The notes under the pieces were generated by a model, which ran no database searches, was not told the DNA's origin, and worked only from the letters and a program-made list of their open reading frames with translations. The translations under genes and the position numbers were made by a program. Positions 1 through 9,259 of a stretch of 64,000 nt of DNA are shown one piece after another. Every line of letters starts with the position of its first letter. Position 1 is the first letter of the stretch. Source of the stretch: Davidsoniella eucalypti (taxonomy: Eukaryota; Ascomycota; Sordariomycetes; Microascales; Ceratocystidaceae); NCBI GenBank assembly GCA_004009845.1, contig RMBW01000017.1, positions 62,001 through 126,000 on the forward strand, written 5' to 3'.

Positions 1-118
1 CACCAGTCGGAGTACTCCTCCTGAAGCCGACTCCGAGCAGCTCGTTTGACATGAGCAATGGAGGGAGGCAGGTTTGGAGGTGGGGGTAAAGTAGCACCTT
101 CCTTGGCCAGAGTACTTG
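1..118 (-). mobile_element. LINE fragment, family B (RNase H/linker region)
   Basis: Read on the minus strand, these bases match the 59146-59265 part of the longer LINE remnant almost base for base. That part lies just after the RNase H 'WVPGH...NEIVDSLAKEG' segment and runs into the linker before the zinc knuckle. The fragment is cut by the window edge, so its true length is unknown. It contains no intact reading frame. Confidence 0.75.
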
Positions 119-501
119 TGTATCGAGCTTCTAAACACAGGATGTGGTGGAACCCTATATAGCCCTAGTGGGTATAGAGGGAAGCATCACCAGGGGGTGG
201 TGACTAGGGTCACTGTTACAGTGTAACAATTACAAAATAGTGAACGGAGGCCGAAAAGGGCACAAGTCTTCAAGAAATTGTGTCTTTGGGAGGAAGGTTG
301 AAAGCCGAAGCGCACCCTGCGGAGTCCTAAGAACAAAGTCCAGATTGAAGTGATGCTTTAGATCTGGAAGTGAGAAGCCTTAGACGTGAAGCCTAGGGTA
401 ATTTTGTGTGGTGCAATGACGGTCTCAAAGTCAAATGGTAAACTCATCCTTCTGCTTACTCGGGGGCCCACATCAACGACCGAATCAATTTCAGGGTTAG
501 C
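119..501. other. Gene-free flank; 3' flank of the repeat-protein pseudogene
   Basis: Nothing coding is seen. From about 340 to 501 the sequence is the 3' flank of the minus-strand pseudogene. It matches, in reverse complement, the downstream flank of the intact paralogue (about 44139-44300), including a shared TTAGATCT...GCATCAC block. Bases 214-228 form the short palindrome tgttacagtgtaaca, which could be the end of an old LTR, but no partner was found. Confidence 0.5.
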
Positions 502-1005
502 CTAGACAGCCACATCGCGGTCCCAGATCCAGTTTGTCGACTTGGGAGTATTGGGATCAATGGACAGCATAGGCTTAGGGGCATCACCCTCACGATCAGC
601 ATCAACAACGCGGTTCCAGATCCAGTTGGTAGAATGGGGAGCGCCAGTATCAACGGTCAGCGTAGGTTTAGCGGCATCAACCTCATGGTCAGCATCAACA
701 GCGCGGTCCCAGATCCAGTTTGTCGACTTGGGAGCATTGGGATCAATGGACAGCATAGGTTTAGCGGCATCAACCTCATGGTCAGTATCAACAGCGCGGT
801 CCCAGATCTAGTTTGTCGACTTGGGAGCATTGGGATCAATGGACAGCATAGGCTTAGGGGCATCACCCTCACGATCAGCATCAACAGCGCGGTTCCAGAC
901 CCAGCTGGTAGAATGGGGAGCGTCAGTATCAACGGTCAGCGTAGGCTTTCCGCGAGCAACCAAGGCGGGAAGAGCCACAATCGTAGTAATGGGAGTAGAA
1001 CGCAT
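502..1005 (-). pseudogene. Secreted tandem-repeat protein, broken by one stop codon
   Basis: This is a paralogue of the intact gene at 43170-44138. The start at 1005 gives a hydrophobic N-terminus (MRSTPITTIVALPALVA) like the signal peptide of the intact copy, followed by about five repeats of roughly 31 residues with the same W-x-W-[DN]-R-[AV]-V-D-[AT]-D-[HR]-E and K-P-x-x-[ST]-x-D-x-x-[AT]-P-x-S-T cores. The frame is open to a final DVAV ending at 502 except for one TAG at 810-808. There every other repeat has TGG (Trp). On the plus strand the change is C to T at 809, in a CpA context. The next Met-initiated frame (756-502) is only a fragment without a signal peptide. Function is unknown. 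It could still be read through or be a sequencing error. Confidence 0.75.
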
Positions 1006-2019
1006 GGTAGCGGTCGGTGAAAGTGAAGAAAAGAGTCGAAGGTAAAGAATGTGGAATGTGTTAGTTAAAGAATGGATGATGTAAAATGTGATGATGCCGA
1101 AGTAATGAGAGAAGAGAGGATGATGAGAAGCCTGGTGATAGAAGGAAAGTAGAGTTGATATCGGTGCCCATTTGCCACTTTATATACTCATCCATTGTTC
1201 ATGATAGCTGTTGTATATTATTAGGATTAGTGGAACTTGTTGCCCAAAACTAACGTTAAGCACTGAGACAGGGCGATGCTTTGATCACAAATTGCCAGTA
1301 AGGCTTGACCCTAATCAGCCATGATATTTTTTGATCGACTCACATATTACGAATGAACTTGGACACAGACAATTCTGGGTCATTATTAGTTCTTCCCTTT
1401 CATTGGCTTGTCCGCACTTCCCACCGAACCATCCTTCCTTGATTTGATTTGATTTGATTATATTTAACGTTGGTGAATATCCATTCTTGGCTTCCACCGA
1501 GTCTTCGTCAGTCAATGAAATGCTTTGGAGGGCCGAGGCTTCGCCCAATGCCAAGGTTGGAATATAACACTATAAGGTGCCATTTTTGGGTGGCCTGTTT
1601 GTTTGCTGGGGTTTCCAAAGCAAACAACCCATTTGGTCGTCTGTTCCAGCAAGCGAGTGCCCAGGACACAATGCGCTAAATTTCATGGACAACAACGATA
1701 TTTCTGTATTAGTGACTATCTATTTTAACCTACAAATTACATGAGGCTACATCATATAGTGAAGCGTAGAAAAATAATACATAAAAGGGCGAAACTAGCA
1801 CACATTCGAATTCGATATCAACTATGTGTACTCAGTATTGGAAAGAGTAAAGAATTCCCTCGCCTTCCATATTCCAAAATACACAAAGGGTTTCGTCTAA
1901 GTGAATGCCAAGTACTTACAGTAGGTGCCTTGTTATATCTATCCCTGCAGGATCTTATAGGACCTCAATGTTGTTATATGTATTGTCAGCAAGACAGCCA
2001 ACCGCTAATGCCGACGGTG
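1006..2019. repeat. Inverted-duplication arm, non-coding spacer (left)
   Basis: Gene-free apart from the promoter of the pseudogene. It matches the reverse complement of about 42110-43169: the block at 1315-1690 corresponds to 42430-42840, and 1741-2019 corresponds to 42118-42430. Short open frames in this stretch are shared only as non-coding sequence and show no protein family. Confidence 0.8.
1179..1186 (-). promoter_or_regulatory. TATA box upstream of the repeat-protein pseudogene
   Basis: On the minus strand this reads TATATAAA, about 175 bp upstream of the start codon at 1005. The intact paralogue has the same box at the same distance (42988-42995), and the sequence around it is shared, so the promoter was copied with the gene. 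Confidence 0.6.
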
Positions 2020-3318
2020 AAGATTGATACATACACCTTCCCTCCTACAACCCTCGGGGGTGGGTTTTAAGAGCGACTAGCACATATCCTCAATGCTGCT
2101 GTCCATTCTCGTTTTCTTTTTCGGCATTTGTCGTCTTCGAAGCACCGTTTCTTGAGGCCTTGAGCCTGATTTCTCCTCTCGAGGGATGTTCTCGCCAGTG
2201 ACTGACCCCGCACCTTTTCGATCGTTGGTCTCCCGAGTCAATCACTCACCTCAGGGAGCCACACTCACACACGGCGGGAAAGTTCCGGATGCCCGACCCT
2301 GCGGCGCGGGAATCTTGTCGCTGTGCTTCATCCATAGCACCCGACTCGATTACGCCAAATTTTTCATTTTTACGGCCACGATCACCAGCCTCTTGGAGGC
2401 TCACTGAATAGTGGGGATGGTAGCTCCACTTAGGGAGTTGGTTTTGTGGATCTGTCTTTTGGGGAATAGTTTTGTGGATGCACTGGTTTTTTTTTTTTTG
2501 TATTTGTTTTTGTTGCTCATAGTGGAGGTATGGACCACTAGTTCTTCGGGGCTAGGGGACGGTCTCGTCCCGCACATACGAAGCTATCGAGTTTGTCGAG
2601 CGGAGGTGACAATCGTCACGCTTCACGGGGAACACTCCTCAAGGGAAGCAGCTACCATTCTGAACAAGAGTTACAACAACAAGATTGGTAAATGCCCCCC
2701 CCTTGGAAGCTGGCGAGCAGTTCTACCCCATGGTGTTCTCCCAGGGCGGATCGATGGACCCGAGGTCTGAAACTACGTTCAAGATACTACAACAACGTAT
2801 GTCAAAGACCACTTCAGCCTGGCTCGCCAGAACCGTGGGCATCCTGATGGCTGAAACCCGAGTTGAGGCCCATTGGGTGACTCGAGGTGTGGCTCGAGAA
2901 GGCCGCATGGGTGACGGCGCAACACTCCCAGTTTGTCCCTCGGACTTGGGGAATCAAGACGAGTACGATTTCGCGGATTGTGAGGAGGGCTTCCTGGCCT
3001 GAGGAGCATGCGAATGATGTTTTGATTGGGTGCTGCTTTCTTTTGATGATTCTACAGCTGTGACATGGTTTTTTCGCTCTTCTTGTTTCCTCTACATTGT
3101 TTTTGCTTCTTTCTACTATTTTCCTCTACTATTACCTTTCTTTGCTTTGCACTTATCGTTACATTTCAACCTAGTCTTTACACTTTAAAATTGCCAAAAC
3201 AACTTTAATATAAGTACAGGCACAACTTTGAATATCTGTCCGGTAGCCAATCCGGCGTCGTATGATCTTAGTGATTTAGGTAGATGTTAAATATAATCAA
3301 ATCAAGATTGATACATAC
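2020..3318 (+). mobile_element. LINE-derived insertion, family A, with 15-bp target-site duplication
   Basis: A segment of about 1.27 kb (2035-3303) is bounded by the identical 15-mer aagattgatacatac at 2020-2034 and 3304-3318. It ends in a family-A 3' end (accggacag-type block, then a (atcaa)n tail at 3290-3303). Bases 2035-2605 match the reverse complement of the non-autonomous element at 38767-39516, with about 65 bp missing near the start. Bases 2608-3225 are a different internal part containing a weak open frame (2685-3002) of no recognised family and a T-rich stretch. The right duplication arm at 42105-42120 carries the site without the insertion. Orientation is plus, judged from the tail. 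Confidence 0.85.
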
Positions 3319-3720
3319 CTTGTCTATCTGAAAAGCTATGACCATTGATCCCCCTCCTGGGACCGCGATGTGACTGTCTAGGCCAGCCCTAAGATTGATT
3401 CGTTGATGTGGGGGTGCTATCTAGGTCATCGATAGCAGAAGGAAGGATGAGCTTACCATTTAACTTTGAGACCGTTCATGCAACCAATACGAAATTATCC
3501 CTAGGGTTCATGGCTAAGGCTTCTCACTTAGATCTAAAGCATCACGTCATCTAATCCAACGAGATAGTGGCTTTTGCAGCCTCTGTTACTCTCTCAAAAG
3601 AGATTCTTCATCATCGAATAGATAGCTTTTGTTTTTATCCTACTTGCATATATTTTAGAATTTACCTTGAACATTTAATAAAATCTCATGTATCAACAAA
3701 ATTTAGGGTAACAAATGTTC
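3319..3720 (+). pseudogene. 3' remnant of a second tandem-repeat protein gene
   Basis: After the insertion site the sequence carries a short piece of repeat code (tgaccattgatccccctcc, then gggaccgcgatgtgactgtctag). This matches the C-terminal DPN...WDRDVAV-stop end of the family. It is followed by the family 3' flank up to the gcatcac block and a segment shared with 44300-44430. The signal peptide and almost all repeats are missing. The orientation is head-to-head with the pseudogene at 502-1005, mirroring the arrangement on the right arm (41840-42090 and 43170-44138). Confidence 0.65.
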
Positions 3721-4710
3721 ACCATGCTTGGTTCACCATGACCTAGTGGCCACATGTACTATGTGAGAGTGCTAAAGGGCACATGCAGATAAGATGGGGC
3801 ACATAACATCGGTTAGCAATAGCTCATGTGGGATGTTTTTGATTGTATATTGAATCATATCTGTTCCTTGGCATCAAGAAAAGTCAGAAACAATAGAACT
3901 GTGAATGAATGGACCCAGCTTTTTCATTGTTCTTGACTCCTAACTGCACTAGCTACTAAGTCAATATCGATGTTGGTTGTTTTACCTTACTACTGTACAC
4001 TTTACAACTACGTGATAGACAAAATGATCAAGCAATATCACAACCATGGTCTGGAAAAGAGACCCTGGTAAGTGCTTTCTATAAGACTGCAACAGCACAT
4101 TTCAACAACACTTCGAAAGAGCCAATAGGGCAGTGATTTTTGTCTGTATATTTTAGCGAAAGCCATAAAACCTACAGTTGTGTTACTTACAGGGCTTCCT
4201 TACGCTGTCGAAATCCATTCAGCGACTTCAGAGTCTACAAAAAAAATCCTGCATCGTACCTACCAAAAGGAAAGTTAAAGAGCCATGTAAGGTGTCATGT
4301 ATAATGCCTGAGATATAGGGCTAGCATGATGTTCCGATACTGTCAGTCACTTGTGTCATTATGGAATATGATATTCAAGTATAATTGAATTCAATAGTCA
4401 GGGAAGCACAGTTTACAAGAGACAAAGGTGGAAAAATCATGAATCATATGATTACAACATATGACAGTAACAAACACTTATGAGATCAAAACAAAAAAGC
4501 AAAAAAAAGCAAAACAAATCCAAGCCCCTCCCAAAACCCATGTTGGACCGGTGTCAACAACATTATATCCCGACGCTAAATCGGAGTTGAAATCCAATAG
4601 AAGTCCAAGTCACCAACTTCTAGAAGACCAGCTTAATGTATATCTGTACATCCGCAACATTAGGAAACCGGTGTTTCGATGTCTGCGTTTACAGAAGACC
4701 TAGAGGCCCT
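3721..4710. other. Gene-free stretch
   Basis: I see no coding sequence, RNA gene or repeat shared with the rest of the window except that the first few tens of bases continue the duplicated flank. Short open frames here (for example 4461-4703, lysine-rich from A-rich DNA) lack family features. The end of the stretch is the 3' flank of the ZIP transporter. Confidence 0.5.
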
Positions 4711-6301
4711 TTAAGCCCAGTAGCCAACGAGACTCATGAGACCTGCGCCAATAAGAACGAAGGTGAAGGCTAGAGCGCGCTTCCAGCCACGAAGAGTCTC
4801 CCAGCTCTCGTCGCTAAGGAAGTCATCTTGCATGATCTCGGCGATGGCAGTAAAGGTCAGGACTCCGGCGGAAACGGCGTTGGCGATTCCAACAACCAGA
4901 AGGCCAGAGACGGACTCGGGCTCATACAGGGTGTGGGTGCCAATACCGATCACCTGACCAATGGGCGTACTAAAGAAGCGGAGATGTTAGTAGGATGTTC
5001 TATGGAAGTTCAATGTATACATGTAAAAGGAACAAGATAACATACGTAAGGGCATAGGCAATGACCATAATCCAAGGCTGGATGGACTTGTGGGGCCAGG
5101 CAATGTTTGCAATGCGAGAGCCCAGAGCTAGACCTTCGAAAATCTCTATGAATCTGTATTAGTGACTGATTGAGATACAATTCGCTGTGTAATGGTACTT
5201 ACGGTGGAAGAGAATAGCAATCACGAATGCAATAAAGCCAGAGCCAGTGACAACACTGAGTGACATGCCAATGAAAACGCTGTGGAAGATGATACCGGCT
5301 TCAAGCAGACGGCACTGGATGACCTGCTTGGAGATGGGCGATTCGAGAGATTCGCCGCCGTTGATAGGCTGGGCCTTGACCTTGCACGGAATGCGGGCAG
5401 GGCTCAAGGCCATCTCCACAACGACAAGGAAGAGAATGGCAGCCATGACTATGACACCGGGAGTGGAAGGGTAAGTCTCGGTGAAGAAAGCGGGTAGCGA
5501 GTGGTGCGTAAGAGCGGCGAAGGCGGTAGGTAGAAGATGCACAAAGGCAGTGGCTAGAAGAACGCCAGTGCCGATGTGACGAGCGCCGAAGAAGATGGTT
5601 TTTTCAATGATGCTGGAGCCAACCTTGCGAGTGAGGAGAGGGAAGACGCAGGCAGCACCAGATCCAGCAAGTAGGATGAAAACGGCGGCGACGTGAATCT
5701 TCATGTCGTAGACTAAATGCTCATGCTCATGCCCATGCTCGTGCTCATTTTCGTGGTCATGTTCATGATCGCCATGGTGGTGACCTATGTGACGTCCGGA
5801 AAGGTGCTTGAAATCGTGGACATACGTACCATTGAAGGTACCATTGAAGCTGGCCGAGCCATTTCCAACAGCCTGGACAGTGACGCTACCAGTGGGGATA
5901 GCGACGGCAGTGCCAGAAACAGGGAGAGTGACCGCGGTGCCAGTGGCGTTGGGATAGTAGATACCAGAGACAGAGGGGTGATGGGTACCGTTGTTGTAAG
6001 CCCAGGTGGTGTTGGCAAGCGAGTTGAAGGCGGTGACGTTGTTCATGGAAGGGACCGAATGGAGAGATGGGACATTGGAAGAGTGATGATCACCCTTGAC
6101 AACAAAAGCAACGTAGCCAAGGCCAACATTCAAAAGCATAGAGGCAGCGAGAAGGCCAATGACAATTTGAGGGAGGTGGGAGATGGCCTTGTCAACGAAC
6201 TGCTTAAAGCGAGTAGGCCCCTTGGGAGGTTCCTTTTCCAGAAGAGGGGCAGGAGGGAAATGAGCGTAGCTCGGAGGAGAAGACGAAGAATAGTCACTCA
6301 T
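4711..6301 (-). CDS. ZIP-family zinc/iron transporter
   Basis: A divalent metal importer of the ZIP family, predicted for the plasma or an internal membrane. There are three exons: 6301-5203, 5145-5046 and 4969-4711. Introns of 57 and 76 nt have GTAAGT/TAG and GTATGT/TAG ends. The joined product is 485 residues. There is a first TM near residues 43-68, then a Ser/Thr/Asn-rich extracellular segment with several N-x-S/T sites. A very His/Glu/Asp-rich loop (SGRHIGHHHGDHEHDHENEH and on) precedes the core TM bundle. The family motif H-Q-x-F-E-G-L-A-L-G-S-R is rebuilt exactly across the first splice junction, which supports the intron. The N-terminus before the first TM is short and Pro-rich. The N-terminal TM and long glycosylatable loop resemble fungal Zrt-type proteins; which metal is carried cannot be read from sequence. 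Confidence 0.92.
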
Positions 6302-7832
6302 ATTGAATGATGTGTGTTGTTTGAATTGATATTTGAAGAATTGGTTTGGAGGTTTTGGTTGAAATCAAGCTGTGATTCTGACTTGAGCTGCAGAAGTGCG
6401 ATGTGTATGAGGAGAAAATATTTTTTAAGAAGCAGAGAAGATTCTCCCCAACTTATAGATAGCAAAACTCACTCACAAGAATTAGGACTTGAGGCAAATA
6501 AACGTATGGAAGTATCCGGGAGTGGACTAGTGGAGTAATTCTATTTGGGTCTGGCCAATTTGGACTTATACATATTATATACTGAACACCATCGAAAGCG
6601 GTGTGGCATTGGATATAGCACACGAGTGAGTTGTATCTAGGCTGTGGCTTAGCTAGCTATACTACAACCGGCCGATTCCTAATAGAAACGTGATTTGGAA
6701 TGGGAACCCACGGTTAATAGTCATGGTTAAATGGTTAAACATCGCACATGCTTAGGTCAATTGGGGACTAGCAAGAGCAATAATGACAGCTACGAGAGTG
6801 ACTTATGATAGCAAAGTCTTTTACCTAGAACTCTAGACATTATAGGACATTACAGGACATATTTAATATAACATAAGCTTAGTGTCAAATAGGGAAATCA
6901 CGAGATTTTGGTATATATACGGAATTGCTTAATTGGCATTGAAGTTTAGCCGAACCTTACGATTCACAATACAGAGTAAAAAAAGTTTACATTCACGCTT
7001 TTTAAGGCAAAAAGCTAGTCATAATGTAAAGGATAAAGGTTTATACCTCCGATAAAACCCGTGACCTGCTAACGCAGCTGGGCACCAAGATATTTCATAG
7101 TTACAGCATCACGACTTGTTAAATTGAAGGTTCAAATAACAGTTTTTGAGAGAAAGGTGTTATAAGTGGTCTCGAGGTACCACTTTAGACTTGGAACTAA
7201 AAGTCTTGGCATTTTACACAAGAAACTGGGACAACCCTTATAATCATCATCTACATGGCTTTGGCAACCCTTATAGCAGGGACATGCAGTCACATGACAA
7301 GTCACGTGTGATAGATAATGGACACGGGTTGCTGCCTATTGGCTGGGAGTTGCATTCTAGTCATAATCATATTGTAAGACTCTATCAGCATATCTCATCG
7401 CTTCAAGAGAAGTATATATATCATACATAAATAGCGCTTTATCTATTAACATAGTTTACGGATTGTTGTAGTTGATGCATCAGCTAGCCTAGCAGAACTT
7501 GGGCTAATTTGTGTGATACCGACGATACTTTTCTCATGTTCTTTTGAGTAATTGCGCGTTTTTTTCTCTTTCTTTTACTAGCCGTCTATTCTTGTAGCTA
7601 TCTGCATATGGAAGTTGCCCATTTGGGAGCTGGCTATACAGAATAAATATTCAGCCTGCAGTTTTGTCTTCCCAAACACCAAAATTCTTCCTATTTTGTT
7701 TTCAATGTGATTCTAACGGAATACAGCTTCGTCTTTTTATTTTTCATCTCTATTGTACTATTGTACTATCTTCCCATTTCATCATACAAAAGAATACCAA
7801 AGCACACTTTGGGCTGCAGAATCCACTTAGAA
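6302..7832. other. Gene-free stretch upstream of the ZIP gene
   Basis: Contains the ZIP promoter at its left end. No recognisable coding region, tRNA or repeat was seen. Short open frames such as 7146-7430 lack family features. Confidence 0.5.
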
Positions 7833-8021
7833 ATGAGCGTTCAGAGTAATGGCTCTTTATTGCCGCCGGGCAAGCCGACTACGGAAGCCGAAGCCATCGC
7901 TGCCGCCATCAATGGCTTTGTAAATGTCCGCCAGCAGGCTGATTTACAATGGGATGTTACTTCAGAAGCACAAAATGCCATTTACGAGCAAGATATCAAG
8001 CGCGAACGAGGAGCGCATTGA
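7833..8021 (+). CDS. Possible small or degraded gene, unrecognised
   Basis: A 62-codon frame starting with ATG at 7833 gives a protein-like sequence: a polar N-terminus, then EAEAIAAAINGFVNVRQQAD and a Gln/Glu-rich helix-forming stretch. It ends soon after an IYEQDI segment. A neighbouring frame continues with a similarly protein-like helix (SSANEERIENLKLIRLK, about 7998-8050). This suggests either an unseen short intron or a frameshift in a decaying gene. No family is recognised and no partner exists elsewhere in the window. It may be chance. Confidence 0.3.
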   Translation: MSVQSNGSLLPPGKPTTEAEAIAAAINGFVNVRQQADLQWDVTSEAQNAIYEQDIKRERGAH

Positions 8022-8230
8022 GAATTTGAAGTTGATAAGACTTAAGAGAACCAAATGGCACTTTCGGCAGAATACGACAAAAAGAGTGGCAATCCTTTGT
8101 TTCGTGTACAGGTGGCTAGACCACAAAAATCAAGAAGAGCGAGTCCGAGATGCTACCGGCCTTTGACACGGAGGGCCCCGGTCGGCTTTCGGCGGTTCGT
8201 TTATAATGCCTTCTAAGCCCCAAATTCTCA

Positions 8231-8349
8231 ACATACGACCACAGCTGATAGAAAGCACGGGATCCCGTCCGCTCTCCCCTAGTTAAACTATCAAGCGCTC
8301 GATCAGTACTACGGTGGGTGACCACGTGGGAATACCGGGTGTTGTATGT
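8231..8349 (+). rRNA. 5S ribosomal RNA
   Basis: About 119 nt starting acatacgacc and ending gttgtatgt, so the two ends pair as helix I. The internal gggatcccgtccgctctccc block is the strongly conserved loop B/helix III region of fungal 5S rRNA, and aagcgctcgatcagtact is the box A/intermediate-element region. A T-rich tract (tttgtttttt) follows as RNA polymerase III terminator. Position within a gene-poor spacer fits the dispersed 5S genes of filamentous ascomycetes. Some loops differ from the usual consensus, so a 5S pseudogene is not excluded. Confidence 0.85.
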
Positions 8350-8399
8350 TTGTTTTTTGGTGTTTGTTTGATACTTCTTTTTTTTCTAAATACATTTCA

Positions 8400-8560
8400 C
8401 CCCAACCCAACCCAACCGAAACCTACGCTGAACAGACAGCTCTTAACCCGTCCTAAAAATCACAAGAGATATTTAAAACTACATGAAATCGCCGACCATG
8501 GGGGTTAGCCGGGAGATGATATCAGCCAGTTACTGACGTCCGGGACATTGCCGTCATTAT
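8400..8560. repeat. Dispersed repeat with hairpin motif, copy 1
   Basis: This segment is similar to 40085-40265: both carry aacagacagctct/aacagagagctct, cctaaaaa-tca-aag, atcgcygaccayssgggrgttagc, and then the palindromic atcagccagt...gacgtccg block. Similarity is patchy but collinear over about 150 bp. It begins about 50 bp after the 5S gene. No coding capacity is seen. It may be a short retroposon or MITE remnant. Confidence 0.5.
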
Positions 8561-9259
8561 TGCTGCGGAATAGCAGCAGGTAGACGTAAAATAATAATCT
8601 CAATCAACGGAAGGGGCGAGGTGAGATATAGTAGGCGGATTGGATATATACAACTAGTTAGGTCAGAGGATGATATCCAGAGGATTCCTATGAGGTTGTC
8701 GTGGAGTTCCATCTCTCGTTCGTTTGTTAAAAAAATCGGCAATAGCTTTACCGGTGAAAGAACAGTACTCAGCCAGCACGACCCTCCGTACTGACAGCCG
8801 GTGGCATGTCGGACGAGTTGGTTTTTTAAGCTGTTACCGCAACCAACAACACAAGGTAGACGTTAAATGAAAACATAATATAGCGGTTATATAGTTATGC
8901 CAAATATTAGTGACGGCTTCTCGTTGACGAACCACTGTTTAAACGTTGATATCATTGATCGTAACTAGTCTGAAAATACTGTTCGAGAATGAGAGTTAAG
9001 AAAAAGAATCAGAGATAATATATACAGCTGGAAAAGTAAAAAAGAAAAACAACAAAAAGCACGCAAAAACATAGAAAAATCAGTAAAAACTGTAACCCCC
9101 CCCCCCCTTGACTAGTAGTCATGATCCCGAAAGAATTTAAGGTTGCTGTCTCAAACTTCATATAAACACTCTTTAGATCTTTCAGGCCAGTAACTACCAA
9201 CGCTAAACAAAAAAAAACAAATCGTTCACTTCTTTATATTTTGATGGATTACCGGCTTC
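8561..9259. other. Gene-free stretch
   Basis: No gene is seen. It includes an 11-base run of C at about 9097-9107 and the 3' flank of the following minus-strand gene. Confidence 0.5.

Noticed and set aside
214..228. End of an LTR retrotransposon (tgttacagtgtaaca)
   Set aside because: No second LTR, primer binding site or gag/pol code is visible; a 15-bp palindrome alone is weak.
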